64,000 nt of DNA, taken from Agelaius tricolor. Taxonomy: Eukaryota; Chordata; Aves; Passeriformes; Icteridae. The position numbers and the translations under genes are program-made. A model generated the notes under the pieces. The model had not been told where the DNA came from. It saw only the letters and a list, made by a program, of their open reading frames with translations, and searched no databases. The stretch covers positions 2,728,001 to 2,792,000 of the forward strand of contig JALJCS010000051.1 in assembly GCA_023055355.1 (NCBI GenBank), given 5' to 3'. Below, one piece after another: positions 23,601-37,100 of the stretch (its first letter is position 1; every line of letters starts with the position of its first letter).

Positions 23601-25608
23601 GTCGTCCCTGCCCTGGCGGGACAACAGGTCTACCCCGGCCCTGGCCAGGACAACAGGTCTACCCAGGCTTCGCTGGGACATCAGGTCTACCCCAGCACTG
23701 TCCGGGGACAACAGGTCTACCCAGCTCTGTAGGGACATCAGGTCTACCCCACCTCCATCCGGGGACAACAGGTCTACCCAGCTCTGTAGGGACATCAGGT
23801 CTACCTCAGGTCAATAGGGGCAACAGGTCTACCCTTGTTCCGTAGGGCTAGCAGATCTCTGTCACCAAGTCCTGGGGAGACAACAGGTCTACCGCGTTTT
23901 CAGCTAGACACCAGGTCTACCCCGGCTTCTCAGGGAGACCAGGTCTACCTCGCTCCAGAGGAACATCAGGTCGTCCTCGCCCTGGCGGGACAACAGGTCT
24001 TCCCCGACCCTGGCCAGGGACAACATGTCTACCCAGGCTTCGCTGGGACATCAGGTCTACCCCAGCACTGTCCGGGGACAACAGGTCTACCCAGCTCTGT
24101 AGGGACATCAGGTCTACCCCAGCTCCAGCCAGGGACAACAGGTCTACCCTGCTCTGTAGGGACAACTGGTCTACCTCAGCTCAATAGGGGCAACAGGTCT
24201 ACCCTTGTTCCGTAGGGCTAGCAGATCTCTGTCACAAAGTCCTGGAAAGACAACAGGTCTACCCCGATTCCAGCGGGACACCAGGTCTACCCCGGCTTCT
24301 CTGGGAGACCAGGTCTACCTCGCCCCAGCGGGACATCAGGTCGTCCCTGCCCTGGCGGGACAACAGGTCTACCCCGGCCCTGGCCAGGACAACAGGTCTA
24401 CCCAGGCTTCGCTGGGACATCAGGTCTACCCCAGCTCCAGCCAGGGACAACAGGTCTACCCAGCTCTGTAGGGACATCAGGTCTACCCCAGCTCCAGCCA
24501 GGGACAACAGGTCTACCCAGCTCTGTAGGGACATCAGGTCTACCTCAGCTCAATAGGGGCAACAGTTCTACCCTTGTTCCGTAGGGCTAGCAGATCTCTG
24601 TCACAAAGTCCTGGAAAGACAACAGGTCTACCCCGATTCCAGCGGGACTCCAGGTCTACCCTGGCTTCTCTGGGAGACCAGGTCTACCTCGCCCCAGCGG
24701 GACATCAGGTCGTCCCTGCCCTGGCGGGACAACAGGTCTACCCCGGCCCTGGCCAGGACAACAGGTCGACCTTGGCTTCGCTGGGACATCAGGTCTACCC
24801 CAGCTGCGTCCAGGGACAAGAGGTCTACCCAGCTCTGTAGGGACATCAGGTCTACCCAAGCTCCGGCAAGGGACAACAGGTCGACCCAGCTCTGTAGGGA
24901 CATCAGGTCTACCCCAGCTCCGTCCGGGGACAACAGGTCTACCCAGCTCTGTGGGGACATCAGGTCTACCCCAGCTCCGTCCGGGGACAACAGGTCTACC
25001 CTGCTCTGTAGGGACAACTGGTCTACCTCATCTCAATAGGGACAACAGGTCTACCCTTATATCGTAGGGCTAGCAGATCTCTGTCACAAAATCCTGGGGA
25101 GACAACAGGTCTACCCCGATTCCAGCGGGACACCAGGTCTACCCCGGCTTCTCTGTGACACCAGGTCTAGCTCTCTCCCGTGGGACATCAGGTCGTCCTC
25201 GCCCTGGCCGGACAACAGGTCTACCACGGCCCTGGCCAGGACAACAGGTCGACCCTGGCTTCGCTGGGACATCAGGTCTACCCCAGCTGCGTCCAGGGAC
25301 AAGAGGTCTACCCAGCTCTGTAGGGACATCAGGTCTACCCCAGCTCCGGCCAGGGACAACAGGTCTACCCTGCTCTGTAGGGACATCGGGTCTACCCGAG
25401 TTCCGGCCAGGGACAAAAGGTCTACCCTGCTCTGTAGGGACATCAGGTCTACCCCAGCTCCGTCCGGGGACAACAGGTCTACCCAGCTCTGTGGGGACAT
25501 CAGGTCTACCCCAGCTCCGTCCGGGGACAACAGGTCTACCCTGCTCTGTAGGGACAACTGGTCTACCTCAACTCAATAGGGGCAACAGGTCTACCCTTGT
25601 TCCGTAGG
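20684..25608 (+). repeat. 4,925-bp tandem duplication, first copy
   Basis: Eleven units (514, 400, 597, 369, 514, 400, 369, 370, 369, 483, 540). The next 4,925 bp repeat it with no difference seen in the stretches or translated frames compared, including the rare variants CAGTTCTGTAGG (21533 and 26457), CTTCCACGACC (22714 and 27639) and CAACAGTTCTACC (24562 and 29487). Such identity suggests a very recent event. Confidence 0.9.
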
Positions 25609-28600
25609 GCTAGCAGATCTCTGCCACAAAGTCCTGGGGAGACAACAGGTCTACCGCGTTTTCATCTGGACACCAGGTCTACCCCGGCTTCTCAGGGAGA
25701 CCAGGTCTACCTCGCTCCAGCGGAACATCAGGTCGTCCTCGCCCTGGCGGGACAACAGGTCTTCCCCGACCCTGGCCAGGGACAACAGGTCTACCCGGGC
25801 TTCGCTGGGACATCAGGTCTACCCCAGCTCCGTCCGGAGACAACAGGTCTACCCCGGCCCTGGGCAGGATAACAGGTCTACCCTGGCTTCACTGGGACAT
25901 CAGGTCTACCCGAGCTCCGGCCAGGGACAACAGGTCTACCCAGCTCTGTAGGGACATCAGGTCTACCCGAGCTCCGTCCGGGGACAACAGGTCTACCCAG
26001 CTCTGTAGGGACATCAGGTCTACCCCAGCTCCGTCCGGGGAAAACAGGTCTACCCTGATCTGTAGGGACAACTGGTCTACCTCAGCTCAATAGGGGCAAC
26101 AGGTCTACATTTGTTCCGTAGGGCAAGCAGATCTCTGTCACCAAGTCCTGGGGAGACAACAGGTCTACCGCGTTTTCATCTGGACACCAGGTCTACCCCG
26201 GCTTCTCAGGGAGACCAGGTCTACCTCGCTCCAGCGGAACATCAGGTCGTCCTCGCCCTGGCGGGACAACAGGTCTTCCCCGACCCTGGCCAGGGACAAC
26301 ATGTCTACCCTGGCTTCGCTGGGACATCAGGTCTACCCCAGCTCCGTCCGGAGACAACAGGTCTACCCCGGCCCTGGGCAGGACAACAGGTCTACCCACG
26401 CTTCACTGGAACATCAGGTCTTCCCCAGCTCCGTCCGGGGACAACAGGTCTACCCAGTTCTGTAGGGACAACTGGTCTACCTCAACTCAATAGGGGCAAC
26501 AGGTCTACCCTTATATCGTAGGGCTAGCAGATCTCTGTCACAAAGTCCTGGGGAGACAACAGGTCTACCCCGATTCCAGCGGGACACCAGGTCTACCCCG
26601 GCTTCTCTGGGAGACCAGGTCTACCTCGCCCCAGCGGGACATCAGGTCGTCCCTGCCCTGGCGGGACAACAGGTCTACCCCGGCCCTGGCCAGGACAACA
26701 GGTCTACCCAGGCTTCGCTGGGACATCAGGTCTACCCCAGCACTGTCCGGGGACAACCGGTCTACCCAGCTCTGTAGGGACATCAGGTCTACCCCAGCTC
26801 CAGCCAGGGACAAGAGGTCTACCCAGCTCTGTAGGGACATCAGGTCTACCCCAGCTCCGGCCAGGGACAACAGGTCTACCCTGCTCTGTAGGGGCATCGG
26901 GTCTACCCGAGTTCCGGCCAGGGACAAAAGTTCTAAACTGCTCTGTAGGGACATCAGGTCTACCCCAGCTCCGTCCGGGGACAACAGGTCTACCCAGCTC
27001 TGTGGGGACATCAGGTCTACCCCAGCTCCGTCCGGGGACAACAGGTCTACCCTGCTCTGTAGGGACAACTGGTCTACCTCAACTCAATAGGGGCAACAGG
27101 TCTACCCTTGTTCCGTAGGGCTAGCAGATCTCTGTCACAAAGTCCTGGGGAGACAACAGGTCTACCCCGATTCCAGCGGGACACCAGGTCTACCCCGGAT
27201 TCTCTGTGACACCAGGTCTAGCTCTCTCCCGTGGGACATCAGGTTGTCCTCGCCCTGGCCGGACAACAGGTCTACCCCGGCCCTGGCCAGGACAACAGGT
27301 CGACCCTGGCTTCGCTGGGACATCAGGTCTACCCCAGCTGCGTCCAGGGACAAGAGGTCTACCCAGCTCTGTAGGGACATCAGGTCTACCCCAGCTCCGT
27401 CCGGGGACAACAGGTCTACCCAGCTCTGTAGGGACAACTGGTCTACCTCAGCTCAATAGGGGCAACAGGTCTACCCTTGTTCCGTAGGGCTAGCAGATCT
27501 CTGCCACAAAGTCCTGGGGAGACAACAGGTCTACCGCGTTTTCATCTGGACACCAGGTCTACCCCGGCTTCTCAGGGAGACCAGGTCTACCTCGCTCCAG
27601 CGGAACATCAGGTCGTCCTCGCCCTGGCGGGACAACAGGTCTTCCACGACCCTGGCCAGGGACAACAGGTCTACCCGGGCTTCGCTGGGACATCAGGTCT
27701 ACCCCAGCTCCGTCCGGAGACAACAGGTCTACCCCGGCCCTGGGCAGGATAACAGGTCTACCCTGGCTTCACTGGGACATCAGGTCTACCCGAGCTCCGG
27801 CCAGGGACAACAGGTCTACCCAGCTCTGTAGGGACATCAGGTCTACCCGAGCTCCGTCCGGGGACAACAGGTCTACCCAGCTCTGTAGGGACATCAGGTC
27901 TACCCCAGCTCCGTCCGGGGAAAACAGGTCTACCCTGATCTGTAGGGACAACTGGTCTACCTCAGCTCAATAGGGGCAACAGGTCTACATTTGTTCCGTA
28001 GGGCAAGCAGATCTCTGTCACCAAGTCCTGGGGAGACAACAGGTCTACCGCGTTTTCATCTGGACACCAGGTCTACCCCGGCTTCTCAGGGAGACCAGGT
28101 CTACCTCGCTCCAGCGGAACATCAGGTCGTCCTCGCCCTGGCGGGACAACAGGTCTTCCCCGACCCTGGCCAGGGACAACATGTCTACCCTGGCTTCGCT
28201 GGGACATCAGGTCTACCCCAGCTCCGTCCGGAGACAACAGGTCTACCCCGGCCCTGGGCAGGACAACAGGTCTACCCACGCTTCACTGGAACATCAGGTC
28301 TTCCCCAGCTCCGTCCGGGGACAACAGGTCTACCCAGCTCTGTAGGGACAACTGGTCTACCTCAACTCAATAGGGGCAACAGGTCTACCCTTATATCGTA
28401 GGGCTAGCAGATCTCTGTCACAAAGTCCTGGGGAGACAACAGGTCTACCCCGATTCCAGCGGGACACCAGGTCTACCCCGGCTTCTCTGGGAGACCAGGT
28501 CTACCTCGCCCCAGCGGGACATCAGGTCGTCCCTGCCCTGGCGGGACAACAGGTCTACCCCGGCCCTGGCCAGGACAACAGGTCTACCCAGGCTTCGCTG

Positions 28601-30533
28601 GGACATCAGGTCTACCCCAGCACTGTCCGGGGACAACAGGTCTACCCAGCTCTGTAGGGACATCAGGTCTACCCCACCTCCATCCGGGGACAACAGGTCT
28701 ACCCAGCTCTGTAGGGACATCAGGTCTACCTCAGGTCAATAGGGGCAACAGGTCTACCCTTGTTCCGTAGGGCTAGCAGATCTCTGTCACCAAGTCCTGG
28801 GGAGACAACAGGTCTACCGCGTTTTCAGCTAGACACCAGGTCTACCCCGGCTTCTCAGGGAGACCAGGTCTACCTCGCTCCAGAGGAACATCAGGTCGTC
28901 CTCGCCCTGGCGGGACAACAGGTCTTCCCCGACCCTGGCCAGGGACAACATGTCTACCCAGGCTTCGCTGGGACATCAGGTCTACCCCAGCACTGTCCGG
29001 GGACAACAGGTCTACCCAGCTCTGTAGGGACATCAGGTCTACCCCAGCTCCAGCCAGGGACAACAGGTCTACCCTGCTCTGTAGGGACAACTGGTCTACC
29101 TCAGCTCAATAGGGGCAACAGGTCTACCCTTGTTCCGTAGGGCTAGCAGATCTCTGTCACAAAGTCCTGGAAAGACAACAGGTCTACCCCGATTCCAGCG
29201 GGACACCAGGTCTACCCCGGCTTCTCTGGGAGACCAGGTCTACCTCGCCCCAGCGGGACATCAGGTCGTCCCTGCCCTGGCGGGACAACAGGTCTACCCC
29301 GGCCCTGGCCAGGACAACAGGTCTACCCAGGCTTCGCTGGGACATCAGGTCTACCCCAGCTCCAGCCAGGGACAACAGGTCTACCCAGCTCTGTAGGGAC
29401 ATCAGGTCTACCCCAGCTCCAGCCAGGGACAACAGGTCTACCCAGCTCTGTAGGGACATCAGGTCTACCTCAGCTCAATAGGGGCAACAGTTCTACCCTT
29501 GTTCCGTAGGGCTAGCAGATCTCTGTCACAAAGTCCTGGAAAGACAACAGGTCTACCCCGATTCCAGCGGGACTCCAGGTCTACCCTGGCTTCTCTGGGA
29601 GACCAGGTCTACCTCGCCCCAGCGGGACATCAGGTCGTCCCTGCCCTGGCGGGACAACAGGTCTACCCCGGCCCTGGCCAGGACAACAGGTCGACCTTGG
29701 CTTCGCTGGGACATCAGGTCTACCCCAGCTGCGTCCAGGGACAAGAGGTCTACCCAGCTCTGTAGGGACATCAGGTCTACCCAAGCTCCGGCAAGGGACA
29801 ACAGGTCGACCCAGCTCTGTAGGGACATCAGGTCTACCCCAGCTCCGTCCGGGGACAACAGGTCTACCCAGCTCTGTGGGGACATCAGGTCTACCCCAGC
29901 TCCGTCCGGGGACAACAGGTCTACCCTGCTCTGTAGGGACAACTGGTCTACCTCATCTCAATAGGGACAACAGGTCTACCCTTATATCGTAGGGCTAGCA
30001 GATCTCTGTCACAAAATCCTGGGGAGACAACAGGTCTACCCCGATTCCAGCGGGACACCAGGTCTACCCCGGCTTCTCTGTGACACCAGGTCTAGCTCTC
30101 TCCCGTGGGACATCAGGTCGTCCTCGCCCTGGCCGGACAACAGGTCTACCACGGCCCTGGCCAGGACAACAGGTCGACCCTGGCTTCGCTGGGACATCAG
30201 GTCTACCCCAGCTGCGTCCAGGGACAAGAGGTCTACCCAGCTCTGTAGGGACATCAGGTCTACCCCAGCTCCGGCCAGGGACAACAGGTCTACCCTGCTC
30301 TGTAGGGACATCGGGTCTACCCGAGTTCCGGCCAGGGACAAAAGGTCTACCCTGCTCTGTAGGGACATCAGGTCTACCCCAGCTCCGTCCGGGGACAACA
30401 GGTCTACCCAGCTCTGTGGGGACATCAGGTCTACCCCAGCTCCGTCCGGGGACAACAGGTCTACCCTGCTCTGTAGGGACAACTGGTCTACCTCAACTCA
30501 ATAGGGGCAACAGGTCTACCCTTGTTCCGTAGG
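25609..30533 (+). repeat. 4,925-bp tandem duplication, second copy
   Basis: Same eleven units as 20684-25608. The junction is visible. The preceding 540-bp unit ends with the CTCAACTCAATAGG form (A at 25571), whereas the following unit begins with CTCTGCCAC (C at 25624) as at 20684. In intact copies the first is followed by CTCTGTCAC and the second preceded by CTCAGCTCAATAGG. The exchange therefore lies within 25572-25623. Confidence 0.9.
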
Positions 30534-31104
30534 GCTAGCAGATCTCTGTCACAAAGTCCTGGGGAGACAACAGGTCTACCCCGAATCCAGCGGGACACCA
30601 GGTCTACCCCGGATTCTCTGTGACAGCAGGTCTAACTCGCTCCCGTGGGACATCAGGTCGTCCTCGCCCTGGCCGGACAACAGGTCTACCCCGACCCTGG
30701 CCAGGGACAACAGGTCTACCCTGGCTTCGCTGGGACATCAGGTCTACCCCAGCTCCGTCCGGAGACAACAGGTCTACCCCGGCCCTGGGCAGGACAACAG
30801 GTCTACCCTGGCTTCACTGGGACATCAGGTCTACCCGAGCTCCGGCAAGGGACAACAGGTCTACCCAGCTCTGTAGGGACATCAGGTCTACCCGAGCTCC
30901 GTCCGGGGACAACAAGTCTACCCAGCTCTGTAGGGACATCTGGTCTACCCCAGCTCCGTCCGGGGACAACAGGTCTACCCAGCTCTGTAGGGACATCAGG
31001 TCTACCCCAGCTCCGTCCGGGGACAACAGGTCTACCCTGCTCTGTAGGGACAACTGGTCTACCTCAACTCAATAGGGGCAACAGGTCTACCCTTGTTCCG
31101 TAGG

Positions 31105-34100
31105 GCTAGCAGATCTCTGTCACAAAGTCCTGGGGAGACAACAGGTCTACCCCGATTCCAGCGGGACACCAGGTCTACCCCGGATTCTCTGTGACACCAG
31201 GTCTAGCTCTCTCCCGTGGGACATCAGGTCGTCCTCGCCCTGGCCGGACAACAGGTCTACCGCGGCCCTGGCCAGGACAACAGGTCGACCCTGGCTTCGC
31301 TGGGACATCAGGTCTACCCCAGCTGCGTCCAGGGACAAGAGGTCTACCCAGCTCTGTAGGGACATCAGGTCTACCCCAGCTCCGTCCGGGGACAACAGGT
31401 CTACCCAGCTCTGTAGGGACAACTGGTCTACCTCAGCTCAATAGGGGCAACAGGTCTACCCTTGTTCCGTAGGGCTAGCAGATCGCTGCCACAAAGTCCT
31501 GGGGAGACAACAGGTCTACCGCGTTTTCATCTGGACACCAGGTCTACCCCGGCTTCTCTGGGAGACCAGGTCTACCTCGCTCCAGCGGAACATCAGGTCG
31601 TCCTCGCCCTGGCGGGACAACAGGTCTTCCCCGACCCTGGCCAGGGACAACAGGTCTACCCGGGCTTCGCTGGGACATCAGGTCTACCCCAGCTCCGTCC
31701 GGAGACAACAGGTCTACCCCGGCCCTGGGCAGGACAACAGGTCTACCCTGGCTTCACTGGGACATCAGGTCTACCCGAGCTCCGGCCAGGGACAACAGGT
31801 CTACCCAGCTCTGTAGGGACATCAGGTCTACCCGAGCTCCGTCCGGGGACAACAAGTCTACCCAGCTCTGTAGGGACATCTGGTCTACCCCAGCTCCGGC
31901 CAGGGACAACAGGTCTACCCAGCTCCGTAGGGACATCAGGTCTACCCCAGCTCCGGCCAGGGACAACAGGTCTACCCTGCTCTGTAGGGACAACTGGTCT
32001 ACCTCAGCTCAATAGGGGCAACAGGTCTACCCTTGTTCCGTAGGGCTAGCAGATCTCTGTCACAAAGTCCTGGGAACACAACAGGTCTACCCCGATTCCA
32101 GCGGGACACCAGGTCTACCCCGGATTCTCTGTGACACCAGGTCTAGCTCTCTCCCGTGGGACATCAGGTCGTCCTCGCCCTGGCCGGACAACAGGTCTAC
32201 CCCGGCCCTGGCCAGGACAACAGGTCGACCCTGGTTTCGCTGGGACATCAGGTCTACCCCAGCTGCGTCCAGGGACAAGAGGTCTACCCAGCTCTGTAGG
32301 GACATCAGGTCTACCCCAGCTCCGTCCGGGGACAACAGGTCTACCCTGCTCTGTAGGGACAACTGGTCTACCTCAGCTCAATAGGGGCAACAGGTCTACC
32401 CTTGTTCCGTAGGGCTAGCAGATCGCTGCCACAAAGTCCTGGGGAGACAACAGGTCTACCGCGTTTTCATCTGGACACCAGGTCTACCCCGGCTTCTCAA
32501 GGAGACCAGGTCTACCTCGCTCCAGCGGAACATCAGGTCGTCCTCGCCCTGGCGGGACAACAGGTCTTCCCCGACCCTGGCCAGGGACAACATGTCTACC
32601 CTGGCTTCGCTGGGACATGAGGTCTACCCCAGCTCCGTCCGGAGAAAACAGGTCTACCCCAGCCCTGGGCAGGACAACAGGTCTACCCACGCTTCACTGG
32701 AACATCAGGTCTTCCCCAGCTCCGTCCGGGGACAACAGGTCTACCCAGCTCTGTAGGGACAACTGGTCTACCTCAACTCAATAGGGGCAACAGGTCTACC
32801 CTTATATCGTAGGGCTAGCAGATCTCTGTCACAAAGTCCTGGGGAGACAACAGGTCTACCCCGATTCCAGCGGGACACCAGGTCTACCCCGGCTTCTCTG
32901 GGAGACCAGGTCTACCTCGCCCCAGCGGGACATCAGGTCGTCCCTGCCCTGGCGGGACAACAGGTCTACCCCGGCCCTGGCCAGGACAACAGGTCTACCC
33001 AGGCTTCGCTGGGACATCAGGTCTACCCCAGCACTGTCCGGGGACAACCGGTCTACCCAGCTCTGTAGGGACATCAGGTCTACCCCAGCTCCAGCCAGGG
33101 ACAAGAGGTCTACCCAGCTCTGTAGGGACATCAGGTCTACCCCAGCTCCGGCCAGGGACAACAGGTCTAGCCTGCTCTGTAGGGGCATCGGGTCTACCCG
33201 AGTTCCGGCCAGGGACAAAAGTTCTAAACTGCTCTGTAGGGACATCAGGTCTACCCCAGCTCCGTCCGGGGACAACAGGTCTACCCAGCTCTGTGGGGAC
33301 ATCAGGTCTACCCCAGCTCCGTCCGGGGACAACAGGTCTACCCAGCTCTGTAGGGACAACTGGTCTACCTCAGCTCAATAGGGGCAACAGGTCTACCCTT
33401 GTTCCCTAGGGCTAGCAGATCGCTGCCACAAAGTCCTGGGGAGACAACAGGTCTACCGCGTTTTCATCTGGACACCAGGTCTACCCCGGCTTCTCAGGGA
33501 GACCAGGTCTACCTCGCTCCAGCGGAACATCAGGTCGTCCTCGCCCTGGCGGGACAACAGGTCTTCCCCGACCCTGGCCAGGGACAACAGGTCTACCCGG
33601 GCTTCGCTGGGACATCAGGTCTACCCCAGCTCCGTCCGGAGACAACAGGTCTACCCCGGCCCTGGGCAGGACAACAGGTCTACCCTGGCTTCACTGGGAC
33701 ATCAGGTCTACCCGAGCTCCGGCCAGGGACAACAGGTCTACCCAGCTCTGTAGGGACATCAGGTCTACCCGAGCTCCGTCCGGGGACAACAAGTCTACCC
33801 AGCTCTGTAGGGACATCAGGTCTACCCCAGCTCCGGCCAGGGACAACAGGTCTACCCAGCTCCGTAGGGACATCAGGTCTACCCCAGCTCCGGCCAGGGA
33901 CAACAGGTCTACCCTGCTCTGTAGGGACAACTGGTCTACCTCAGCTCAATAGGGGCAACAGGTCTACCCTTGTTCCGTAGGGCTAGCAGATCTCTGTCAC
34001 AAAGTCCTGGAAAGACAACAGGTCTACCCCGATTCCAGCGGGACACCAGGTCTACCCCGGATTCTCTGTGACACCAGGTCTACCTCGCTCCAGCGGAACA

Positions 34101-37100
34101 TCAGGTGGTCCTCGCCCTGGCGGGACAACAGGTCTTCCCCGACCCTGGCCAGGGACAACATGTCTACCCTGGCTTCGCTGGGACATCAGGTCTACCCCAG
34201 CTCCGTCCGGAGACAACAGGTCTACCCCGGCCCTGGGCAGGACAACAGGTCTACCCACGCTTCACTGGGACATCAGGTCTACCCGAGCTCCGGCCAGGGA
34301 CAACAGGTCTACCCTGCTCTATAGGGTGATCAGGTCTTCCCCAGCTCCGTCCGGGGACAACAGGTCTACCCAGCTCTGTAGGGACAACTGGTCTACCTCA
34401 ACTCAATAGGGGCAACAGGTCTACCCTTATATCGTAGGGCTAGCAGATCTCTGTCACAAAGTCCTGGGGAGACAACAGGTCTACCCCGATTCCAGCGGGA
34501 CACCAGGTCTACCCCGGCTTCTCTGGGAGACCAGGTCTACCTCGCCCCAGCGGGACATCAGGTCGTCCCTGCCCTGGCAGGACAACAGGTCTACCCCGGC
34601 CCTGGCCAGGACAACAGGTCTACCCAGGCTTCGCTGGGACATCAGGTCTACCCCAGCACTGTCCGGGGACAACAGGTCTACCCAGCTCTGTAGGGACATC
34701 AGGTCTACCCCAGCTCCAGCCAGGGACAACAGGTCTACCCAGCTCTGTAGGGACATCAGGTCTACCCCAGCTCCAGCCAGGGACAACAGGTCTACCCAGC
34801 TCTGTAGGGACATCAGGTCTACCTCAGCTCAATAGGGGCAACAGGTCTACCCTTGTTCCGTAGGGCTAGCAGATCTCTGTCACAATGTCCTGGAAAGACA
34901 ACAGGTCTACCCCGATTCCAGCGGGACTCCAGGTCTACCCCGGCTTCTCTGGAAGACCAGGTCTACCTCGCCCCAGCGGGACATCAGGTCGTCCCTGCCC
35001 TGGCGGGACAACAGGTCTACCCCGGCCCTGGCCAGGACAACAGGTCTACCCAGGCTTCGCTGGGACATCAGGTCTACCCCAGCTGCGTCCAGGGACAAGA
35101 GGTCTACCCAGCTCTGTAGGGACATCAGGTCTACCCCAGCTCCGGCCAGGGACAACAGGTCTACCCAGCTCTGTAGGGACATCAGGTCTACCCCAGCTCC
35201 GTCCGGGGACAACAGGTCTACCCAGCTCTGTGGGGACATCAGGTCTACCCCAGCTCCGTCCGGGGACAACAGGTCTACCCAGCTCTGTAGGGACAACTGG
35301 TCTACCTCAACTCAATAGGGGCAACAGGTCTACCCTTGTTCCGTAGGGCTAGCAGATCTCTGTCACAAAGTCCTGGGGAGACAACAGGTCTACCCCGATT
35401 CCAGCGGGACACCAGGTCTACCCCGGATTCTCTGTGACACCAGGTCTAGCTCTCTCCCGTGGGACATCAGGTTGTCCTCGCCCTGGCCGGACAACAGGTC
35501 TACCCCGGCCCTGGCCAGGACAACAGGTCGACCCTGGCTTCGCTGGGACATCAGGTCTACCCCAGCTGCGTCCAGGGACAAGAGGTCTACCCAGCTCTGT
35601 AGGGACATCAGGTCTACCCCAGCTCCGTCCGGGGACAACAGGTCTACCCAGCTCTGTAGGGACAACTGGTCTACCTCAGCTCAATAGGGGCAACAGGTCT
35701 ACCCTTGTTCCGTAGGGCTAGCAGATCTCTGCCACAAAGTCCTGGGGAGACAACAGGTCTACCGCGTTTTCATCTGGACACCAGGTCTACCCCGGCTTCT
35801 CAGGGAGACCAGGTCTACCTCGCTCCAGCGGAACATCAGGTCGTCCTCGCCCTGGCGGGACAACAGGTCTTCCCCGACCCTGGCCAGGGACAACAGGTCT
35901 ACCCGGGCTTCGCTGGGACATCAGGTCTACCCCAGCTCCGTCCGGAGACAACAGGTCTACCCCGGCCCTGGGCAGGATAACAGGTCTACCCTGGCTTCAC
36001 TGGGACATCAGGTCTACCCGAGCTCCGGCCAGGGACAACAGGTCTACCCAGCTCTGTAGGGACATCAGGTCTACCCGAGCTCCGTCCGGGGACAACAGGT
36101 CTACCCAGCTCTGTAGGGACATCAGGTCTACCCCAGCTCCGTCCGGGGAAAACAGGTCTACCCTGATCTGTAGGGACAACTGGTCTACCTCAGCTCAATA
36201 GGGGCAACAGGTCTACATTTGTTCCGTAGGGCAAGCAGATCTCTGTCACCAAGTCCTGGGGAGACAACAGGTCTACCGCGTTTTCATCTGGACACCAGGT
36301 CTACCCCGGCTTCTCAGGGAGACCAGGTCTACCTCGCTCCAGCGGAACATCAGGTCGTCCTCGCCCTGGCGGGACAACAGGTCTTCCCCGACCCTGGCCA
36401 GGGACAACATGTCTACCCTGGCTTCGCTGGGACATCAGGTCTACCCCAGCTCCGTCCGGAGACAACAGGTCTACCCCGGCCCTGGGCAGGACAACAGGTC
36501 TACCCACGCTTCACTGGAACATCAGGTCTTCCCCAGCTCCGTCCGGGGACAACAGGTCTACCCAGCTCTGTAGGGACAACTGGTCTACCTCAACTCAATA
36601 GGGGCAACAGGTCTACCCTTATATCGTAGGGCTAGCAGATCTCTGTCACAAAGTCCTGGGGAGACAACAGGTCTACCCCGATTCCAGCGGGACACCAGGT
36701 CTACCCCGGCTTCTCTGGGAGACCAGGTCTACCTCGCCCCAGCGGGACATCAGGTCGTCCCTGCCCTGGCGGGACAACAGGTCTACCCCGGCCCTGGCCA
36801 GGACAACAGGTCTACCCAGGCTTCGCTGGGACATCAGGTCTACCCCAGCACTGTCCGGGGACAACAGGTCTACCCAGCTCTGTAGGGACATCAGGTCTAC
36901 CCCAGCTCCAGCCAGGGACAAGAGGTCTACCCAGCTCTGTAGGGACATCAGGTCTACCCCAGCTCCGGCCAGGGACAACAGGTCTACCCTGCTCTGTAGG
37001 GGCATCGGGTCTACCCGAGTTCCGGCCAGGGACAAAAGTTCTAAACTGCTCTGTAGGGACATCAGGTCTACCCCAGCTCCGTCCGGGGACAACAGGTCTA

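Larger units (their letters stand above)
16072..31104 (+). repeat. 12-kb super-repeat, copy 2, enlarged to 15,033 bp
   Basis: Unit order is 369, 571, 369, 400, 597, 571, 457, 426, 483, 369, 514, 400, 597, 369, 514, 400, 369, 370, 369, 483, 540, 514, 400, 597, 369, 514, 400, 369, 370, 369, 483, 540, 571. Relative to copies 1 and 3 it lacks 571-369-400-597 (1,937 bp) after the 597-bp unit at 21598. It has an additional tandem copy of the eleven units from 514 to 540 (4,925 bp). The arithmetic closes: 12,045 - 1,937 + 4,925 = 15,033. Confidence 0.92.
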
